Virus record (IMG/VR): IMGVR_UViG_3300042520_003262
Location: 1 to 27,359 of that record
Length of the DNA: 27,359 nt
Reading direction: 5' to 3' (one strand)
Source of the DNA: a virus
Under the pieces are notes generated by a model. It ran no database searches. It was not told the DNA's origin and saw nothing but the letters and a program-made list of their open reading frames with translations. Below are positions 22,264 through 27,359 of this stretch, one piece after another (the first letter of the stretch is position 1; each line of letters begins with the position of its first letter). Both the position numbers and the translations under genes were made by a program.

Positions 22264-24801
22264 ATGGCAGATTTGACAGATGAGCAAGCAAAAATGCTTG
22301 AAAATTTAAAAGCACAGTATCTATTAACAGAAGATAGAATAAGACTTGAGGAGAGATTAGGTATTGAACTAAGTAATCAAAATAAATCAATAGCAGGTTA
22401 TTTACAAGGTCAAGAAAACATTAGAAAAAAAGCATTAGAACATTCTAGAGCAACAAAAGCATTAATACCATTACAAGATGAACTTAATAAATTAACGGAT
22501 GAAAATGGTAATTTACTTGTAACACTTAATGACGAACAAAAAGAAAACTATAAAGTTTTAAAAAAGATTGTTGCTGAAAGTCAAAAAAATCTTAAATTAT
22601 TAGAAGAAGAAATAAATATACAAAAAGATAGACTTAGTATTAGCAAAGCTTTTGGTAATACATTGATGGATGGTGCTAAATCATTGCTTTCACAGCATTT
22701 TAGTTACACGGAAATATGGAATTATCTACAAAAAATTGATAAGGAGATTAGAATGAATAATCTTCTTCTTGGTTTATCTGGAGAAAAGGCGAAAGCAATG
22801 AGAGAACAACTTGAGGGTTCTATTAATGCTGTTGCTTATTTAGGTGCATCTTTAAAAGATATAGTTGAATTCCAACAAACTATTGCAGCTAAAACAGGTA
22901 GGGCATATTTATTTTCAAAGGAAGAAAATATAATGATGGCACAACTTGTAAAGGGTACGGGTTTAGCAGGTGAAGAGATAGGTAATTTGATTAGTAGTAT
23001 GATGCTAATGGGTACAACTGTTGAAGCAGGAAAAGAACTCATTGAGGATAGCATGAATTCAACAGCCAAATTAGGTTTATCAACAAATAATGTACTAAAA
23101 AAATTAAATGCAAATGTTGGTAAACTTAATAGTTATAGATTTCAAGATGGTATAAAAGGTCTTGAACAAATGGTTAAGTATTCTGAACAATTTCAAATCT
23201 CAATGGAGACTTCTTTTGCTGCTGCTGAAAAGTTTAGAACACTTGATGGTTTACTTGATACAGGTGCTAACCTAAGAGTATTGGGTGGTGAATTTGCTAA
23301 AATGGATGAATTTAAACTTTCATTCCTTGCAAGAAATAAACCTGAAGAATTTACAAAAGAACTAGCAAAACTAACAAAAGGTATGGCTAGTTTTAATAAA
23401 GAAACAGGAACATTTGAACTTTCTGATATTGATTTTGATAGGGCTAGGGCTGCTGCTGAAGCAACAAATACGGACTTTAGTAATTTAGTTGCATCAGCAA
23501 GACAAGTTGCTCAAATTGATTTTGCAAAAAAACAAATATTGATTGGTACTGATAAAGAAAAAGAAATGATTGCTAATTTAGCTAAATTTAAAGCAGGTAG
23601 TAATATGGGTATTATTCAGATTGGTAGTGAGTTTGTTAAATTAACAGAATTAACAGATAAACATCTTTCAACATTAAGAACAGAAGCACAAACATTAGAA
23701 GAAAGAACAATACAATCTCAAAACTTTAATGATACTTTAACTAATTTAGTTAATCAATTAAAAACAGTATTTCTTCCTGCATTAACACTCATAAATGATA
23801 TGTTAACAGCATTTAATAAGGGTTTAAATTTTTTTAGAGATGAAAAAACAAAAGAATTATCAACATTTGGTAAAATTTTAGGTGGTATAGCAATTGGTGC
23901 TGTATTGATTAGCCCAAAAATATTATCGGGTTTATGGGGGTGGTTAAAAGCAACTAAACTTTGGCAAAAAACAGGTGGTTTGTTGGGTGGTGGTACAAGT
24001 CCTGCTGCTACCACAACTCCAGGTGGTGGACTTAATGCAGCACAAATGTTAGCTTCGGGTAAGGGTGCAATGTATTCAAGTTTGGGTACTGCTGCAACTA
24101 TACTTGCTATTGGTGCTGCTCTTTATTTTGCAGCAAAAGGTGCAAGTTCATTGGCTGATTCAATTGCCAAATTAAATAGTGACCAAACAACAACATTAAT
24201 AGCAACTATGTCAATACTTGGTGTTACTATAAGTGCTACGGTTGTAGGTGCTATTTTTGCGTTAGGTAAAATAAGTGCTGCTGCTGCACCTGAATTATAT
24301 TTATTAGGTGGTGCTGTAGCTTTAATTGGCGGTGGAATTGGTGTTGCAGCAGCAGCTATTGGTTATATGATTAATGGATTAGCTAATTTGTATAGTGTAA
24401 TTCCAAATACCATAAACAGTATTGCAAATTTAGCAAATGTTGATGTTTCAAATTTAAGTAAAGTTGGAAAGGAATTAACTTCAATGTCTATCATATCACT
24501 TAATAGTCTTATACCTCTTCAGAATTTAAAATTTGTTGATAAGGATATTGAGAACATGAAACAAATGACTGCATTATTAGCACAAATTAATTCTATTGAT
24601 ACTTCAAAACTTGATGCACTTGGCAAATTATTCACAAGCGGAACAATGAAAGTTCAACTTGATGGTAACCCTACAATCCGCATTGATAATAGGATTGACG
24701 TGGATGGGACTATATTTTACAAGAAAGTTGAGAAGGCTGTTCCAATTATTATTAAACAGGGTTTTGACCCAAGAGGTATTGATTGGGCTAATTTGAAATA
24801 A
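22264..24801 (+). CDS. Tail tape measure protein
   Basis: This 845-aa protein has the usual layout. The first about 530 residues are mostly long charged helices (coiled coil about 5-140), with Ala/Lys/Glu-rich repeats. Hydrophobic Gly/Ala/Ile-rich segments follow at about 535-560, 600-625, 640-665 and 675-710, with a flexible Gly/Thr/Pro linker (LLGGGTSPAATTTPGGG, about 573-589) between the first two. A final polar domain closes the protein. The hydrophobic part is thought to be delivered to the host membrane during DNA entry. If a tape measure gives about 1.5 angstrom of tail per residue (known for the family), the tail would be about 125 nm, an approximation. It lies downstream of the chaperone, which is expected to coat it. 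Confidence 0.8.
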   Translation: MADLTDEQAKMLENLKAQYLLTEDRIRLEERLGIELSNQNKSIAGYLQGQENIRKKALEHSRATKALIPLQDELNKLTDENGNLLVTLNDEQKENYKVLKKIVAESQKNLKLLEEEINIQKDRLSISKAFGNTLMDGAKSLLSQHFSYTEIWNYLQKIDKEIRMNNLLLGLSGEKAKAMREQLEGSINAVAYLGASLKDIVEFQQTIAAKTGRAYLFSKEENIMMAQLVKGTGLAGEEIGNLISSMMLMGTTVEAGKELIEDSMNSTAKLGLSTNNVLKKLNANVGKLNSYRFQDGIKGLEQMVKYSEQFQISMETSFAAAEKFRTLDGLLDTGANLRVLGGEFAKMDEFKLSFLARNKPEEFTKELAKLTKGMASFNKETGTFELSDIDFDRARAAAEATNTDFSNLVASARQVAQIDFAKKQILIGTDKEKEMIANLAKFKAGSNMGIIQIGSEFVKLTELTDKHLSTLRTEAQTLEERTIQSQNFNDTLTNLVNQLKTVFLPALTLINDMLTAFNKGLNFFRDEKTKELSTFGKILGGIAIGAVLISPKILSGLWGWLKATKLWQKTGGLLGGGTSPAATTTPGGGLNAAQMLASGKGAMYSSLGTAATILAIGAALYFAAKGASSLADSIAKLNSDQTTTLIATMSILGVTISATVVGAIFALGKISAAAAPELYLLGGAVALIGGGIGVAAAAIGYMINGLANLYSVIPNTINSIANLANVDVSNLSKVGKELTSMSIISLNSLIPLQNLKFVDKDIENMKQMTALLAQINSIDTSKLDALGKLFTSGTMKVQLDGNPTIRIDNRIDVDGTIFYKKVEKAVPIIIKQGFDPRGIDWANLK

Positions 24802-24848
24802 TTTATAATTTATTTAAAAAAAAGGCTCTATATTTAGAATCAACATTT

Positions 24849-25778
24849 TTGTTTTACAAATCCTTGAAAAGTAGAGAAAGAACCCACTTGCACATCCCTT
24901 TGGAGATGATGTGTAGTATTGTGTCTTCTTCTACTTATAATTTAAATGAGTTTAAAACATATTTGAGTTTTGCGTTTAGAACTTCAGGTAACTGTAAATT
25001 AAATACAGAAATAAAGAATGAAGTTAGTAATCACTTATCAATAAGTCATAAGACTTTAAATAAACACATTCAATCTCTAATTGAAAAGAAGTATTTTGGA
25101 TATAATCCAAAAACAAATACTCTTTTTATAAATGGATTGAATAAAGTAAAAAGATTAGTGTTTGTTAAAAATGATTATAATGAACGTATTTTAAAGAAAG
25201 CATCATTTCTTTTAAACATATCAGATTTTGATAAATTAAAATTTCTCACTTTTTCAGCAATTGAACAATTGATTCTAAAATGCCAATCTAAGTATAAAGA
25301 TAGATTGAAGTTAGAAGAATATTTGAGAAAGAATGATTTATTAAAACGCTATGAGATTGGAAGCGATTCAGAACAGAAAAGACTAAAGAAGTTATATCTT
25401 CTTGAAAAGAAAACCAAAGGAGATTCAATGAAAAAGGAAAATCCAAACCACTTTGGTTTAAATCTTTTTACAGACGATAGAGATTATTTAGGTGTTTCAA
25501 ATTCTTTTATATCAGATAAATTTAATAGAACCAAATCTTGGGGTTCTAAGATGAAAAAAGAATCATCATTATTAAATTTATTAACCTATAATAAGAAATC
25601 AAAATATATTGATTCTTTTCCCATTACTTTTAATGTAAAGAAATATTTATCTATTAATAGTCCTATTAAGTATGGTAGATATTTCATAAAGAAGGGTGGT
25701 AATATGCTCAATGTATTTGAAACAGGATATGATGAGATTATATCTAATGTTGAGTTAACAACAAGAAGAATTAAATAA
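24849..25778 (+). CDS. Winged-helix-like DNA-binding protein, unknown role
   Basis: No ATG is available at the natural start of the frame. TTG at 24849 or 24864 gives about 309 or 304 aa, and the first ATG (24906) gives 290 aa; the start is unresolved. Residues about 55-105 (NEVSNHLSISHKTLNKHIQS, then KKYFGYNPKTNTLFINGL) look like a winged helix: a helix-turn-helix followed by a beta hairpin. The rest is highly Lys-rich, with helical LKLEEYLRKNDLLKRYEI at about 156-173. It is unlike its structural neighbours, has no CTATTTAT element, and is followed by two inverted repeats. A regulator, replication initiator-like protein, or inserted 'moron' gene are all possible. Confidence 0.6.
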   Translation: MFYKSLKSRERTHLHIPLEMMCSIVSSSTYNLNEFKTYLSFAFRTSGNCKLNTEIKNEVSNHLSISHKTLNKHIQSLIEKKYFGYNPKTNTLFINGLNKVKRLVFVKNDYNERILKKASFLLNISDFDKLKFLTFSAIEQLILKCQSKYKDRLKLEEYLRKNDLLKRYEIGSDSEQKRLKKLYLLEKKTKGDSMKKENPNHFGLNLFTDDRDYLGVSNSFISDKFNRTKSWGSKMKKESSLLNLLTYNKKSKYIDSFPITFNVKKYLSINSPIKYGRYFIKKGGNMLNVFETGYDEIISNVELTTRRIK

Positions 25779-25812
25779 TGGTTTCTATTTTTTTGGAAAA
25801 TCTGGAAACCAT
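25778..25812 (+). terminator. Hairpin directly after the DNA-binding gene
   Basis: ATGGTTTC (25778-25785) and GAAACCAT (25805-25812) are a perfect 8-bp inverted repeat, extendable by one wobble and one A-T pair. The stem begins at the last base of the stop codon. The distal arm is followed by A7-GG-T5, not a clean U-tract, so the terminator function is only likely. Confidence 0.4.
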
Positions 25813-25832
25813 AAAAAAAGGTTTTTATATAG

Positions 25833-25872
25833 ATTTCTATATTACTCAATATTAGATTATTAATATAGAAAT
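25833..25872. repeat. 12-bp perfect inverted repeat in the 150-base intergenic gap
   Basis: ATTTCTATATTA (25833-25844) and TAATATAGAAAT (25861-25872) are perfect complements around a 16-base loop. The element lies in the only sizeable non-coding gap of the window (25779-25928). It may be an operator for a dimeric regulator such as the adjacent winged-helix protein, or an RNA structure. The rest of the gap shows no gene. Confidence 0.55.
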
Positions 25873-25928
25873 TTAAAAAAACTAATTATAAGAGAATAGA
25901 ATACTAAAGTATTTAAAATGTATATTTT

Positions 25929-27359
25929 ATGAGCATGAATTTAATAGACCCTAATGAAGAAATTCTAAGAGACCAAAGTTGGTTTATAAGAGGCTCTGAA
26001 GATAATAATGTTAGAATACCTGATTTTGAAAATATAAGGTCATATGTTGAATTGAGTATGAGACCTAAAATACAGGGTTATGTTGAAGTTAATGATGAGA
26101 ATGCTTATAGGTTTGTAAAATCATCTAGTATAGATAAAATTGTGTTAAGTGGTTTTCATACAAGAAAAAATGGTGATGGAACTACTAATGAATATTATTC
26201 AACCAAGTATACCGATGAATTAATGGGTAATAATGGTAGAAATAAAGATTATGAAGGTTTTGGAATTAAAAGTGTTGAGGTTGTATACGATGCAAATAAA
26301 GTACCAATTGTAACTGTTGTTTTTTATGATTTAAGAGGAAATGTATTGAGTAATTTTGATAGTAAATTTGCTCAAATGTTTCAATTACCTTATCCTATTT
26401 TTGATTTAAAGATTAAAGGTGGATTTGGACCAATGGTTAAATATAGTCTCTTAAAAACAAGAGATGATATAGCAATTGATGAATCAGGAAATTATATAAT
26501 TACAAGTAAATTTGTTGGTAATAGATTTGCACCATTAGCTGATATTCCATTATTATATTTAATGGCTATTCCTTATTTAGATGGACAAAAAGTAAATCTT
26601 ACTGATGATAAAATTACTAGTTTTAATGAATTAATAATAAATATTAAAACATTATACTCAAAATTAGAACAACAAATCAATTCTGAACAACAAAGAGAAA
26701 ATATTGCAAAGTTAGAAACTAGTAGAGATAATTTCATAAACTTAAAAAATATTTATGATGATTTAAATAAAGGTAAACCTACAATTCAAACACTTTTTGA
26801 GGGAAATGATGAATTTATAAAACTAGATAGTGATGCAAAAATTAGAATACAAACAAATTATATTGATGCAACAAATAATGGTGAAAATGTTATAAATTTT
26901 CGCCAAGTTGGTCCTACATCTTTAAATAATTCAAACTTTGAAAATTTACTTCCTCAAGATATTATAACAATAAATAATATTATTGATGATTTTATAACTA
27001 AAAAAAATACATCTATTAAAACATCAACAAAAAATAATAAAAATTTAATAACAACAATTTTACATATACCTAGTAATGGTATTGGTGTTATAGCATCTAT
27101 TGATTATACTTTATTACAAAAAGAAACAACAAAAATAAACGATAATCTTATTTATGATGCTGATAGACAGGCATCTAGTTTAGAAACTAGATTATTGCAA
27201 TTAATAACAAAAGTTTTAGGTACTACTAGGCTTACAGTTGGTAGTGTTTTTGAAATACTACTTGAAGATTATAATAAATTACTTAAAAAAATATATGAAG
27301 TAGCAATAGAAGCAAAGAAAGATACTAGTAGAACAGGAAAAAATATAAGAGATATTATT
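25929..27359 (+). CDS. Hub/baseplate-like virion protein, truncated at window edge
   Basis: This frame starts at ATG 25929 (M-S-M-N-L-I-D-P) and stays open for 477 codons to the last base, so the C-terminus is missing. The first 220 residues are beta-rich, with FQLPYPIFDLKIKGGFGPMV (151-170), SGNYIITSKFVGNRFAPLAD (186-205) and IPLLYLMAIPYLDG, a pattern of a structural baseplate or hub protein placed after the tape measure. A helical, Lys/Asn/Ile-rich region follows. I cannot assign a named family; T4 gp27- or gp48-like roles fit position only. The leader (GTATTTAAAATGTATATTTT) is a weak relative of the CTATTTAT element. The start could also be the second Met at residue 3. Confidence 0.65.
   Translation, partial: MSMNLIDPNEEILRDQSWFIRGSEDNNVRIPDFENIRSYVELSMRPKIQGYVEVNDENAYRFVKSSSIDKIVLSGFHTRKNGDGTTNEYYSTKYTDELMGNNGRNKDYEGFGIKSVEVVYDANKVPIVTVVFYDLRGNVLSNFDSKFAQMFQLPYPIFDLKIKGGFGPMVKYSLLKTRDDIAIDESGNYIITSKFVGNRFAPLADIPLLYLMAIPYLDGQKVNLTDDKITSFNELIINIKTLYSKLEQQINSEQQRENIAKLETSRDNFINLKNIYDDLNKGKPTIQTLFEGNDEFIKLDSDAKIRIQTNYIDATNNGENVINFRQVGPTSLNNSNFENLLPQDIITINNIIDDFITKKNTSIKTSTKNNKNLITTILHIPSNGIGVIASIDYTLLQKETTKINDNLIYDADRQASSLETRLLQLITKVLGTTRLTVGSVFEILLEDYNKLLKKIYEVAIEAKKDTSRTGKNIRDII

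Noticed and set aside
25586-25849. 87-codon hydrophobic minus-strand frame at the end of the DNA-binding gene
   Set aside because: It is antisense to a supported gene, and its 5' part lies in the inverted-repeat gap; hydrophobicity is expected from antisense of Lys-rich coding.
1-27359. Reassigned stop codon, as in some Bacteroidota phages
   Set aside because: TAA, TAG and TGA all end frames at positions consistent with neighbouring starts, and no recognised gene is interrupted by an in-frame stop except the chaperone, where a frame change and not recoding is indicated.
1-27359. CRISPR arrays, tRNA genes, insertion sequences
   Set aside because: No spaced direct repeats, cloverleaf-like sequence or transposase motif was found, and coding density leaves little room for them.

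Overview
The window is a 27.4 kb piece of a large, strongly A+T-rich (by eye) tailed-phage genome with a contractile, T4-like baseplate. It shows recognisable T4-type baseplate proteins (gp6/J-like wedge, gp25-like wedge, gp26-like hub chaperone), a tape measure, a run of fibre/adhesin-like proteins, and phage replication, transcription and DNA-processing genes. Almost every base is coding and genes overlap or abut. I see no tRNA, rRNA, CRISPR array, insertion sequence or reverse transcriptase. TAA, TAG and TGA all serve as stops, so the code is standard. Starts lack Shine-Dalgarno sequences and sit behind A-rich leaders. One promoter candidate (TTG-N19-TATATTTG) fits the -33/-7 pattern of Bacteroidota housekeeping promoters. 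The host is therefore probably a Bacteroidota bacterium (inference).

Layout. (1) 1-6226, minus strand: gp6-like wedge, two unrecognised probable virion proteins, a coiled-coil protein, a full sigma-70 factor, a DnaG-type primase and a small sigma-like protein. (2) 6279-7263: a lone plus-strand gene convergent with a degenerate amidase-like gene, the two ending in one shared hairpin. (3) 7256-17130, minus strand: a long unit starting with a 682-aa fibre/baseplate protein and three tandem paralogues that share its N-terminal module, then a 479-aa fibre-like protein, then RuvC-like resolvase, UVR-domain protein, metallophosphoesterase, DnaQ-type exonuclease and the amidase-like gene. (4) 17163-20211: small membrane protein (plus), then GT4-type glycosyltransferase, gp25 and a ParB-domain protein (minus). 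(5) 20274-27359, plus strand: gp26-like chaperone with a probable frameshift extension, a tail protein, the tape measure, an inserted-looking DNA-binding gene between hairpins, and a truncated hub/baseplate-like gene.

The most coherent new signal is a short element, CTATTTAT, repeated 18-25 bases upstream of eight start codons on both strands. It occurs as symmetrical pairs in all three divergent intergenic regions and resolves two start sites. With two sigma-like factors in the window, one behind a host-type promoter, it suggests a phage late-transcription cascade: host polymerase makes the phage sigma, and phage sigma reads CTATTTAT. Other points are a probable +1/-2 programmed frameshift in the hub/tail chaperone, a G8 tract in an adhesin-like gene that could be phase-variable, and a tandem adhesin family with a common anchor and Calx-beta/Ig-like variable parts.
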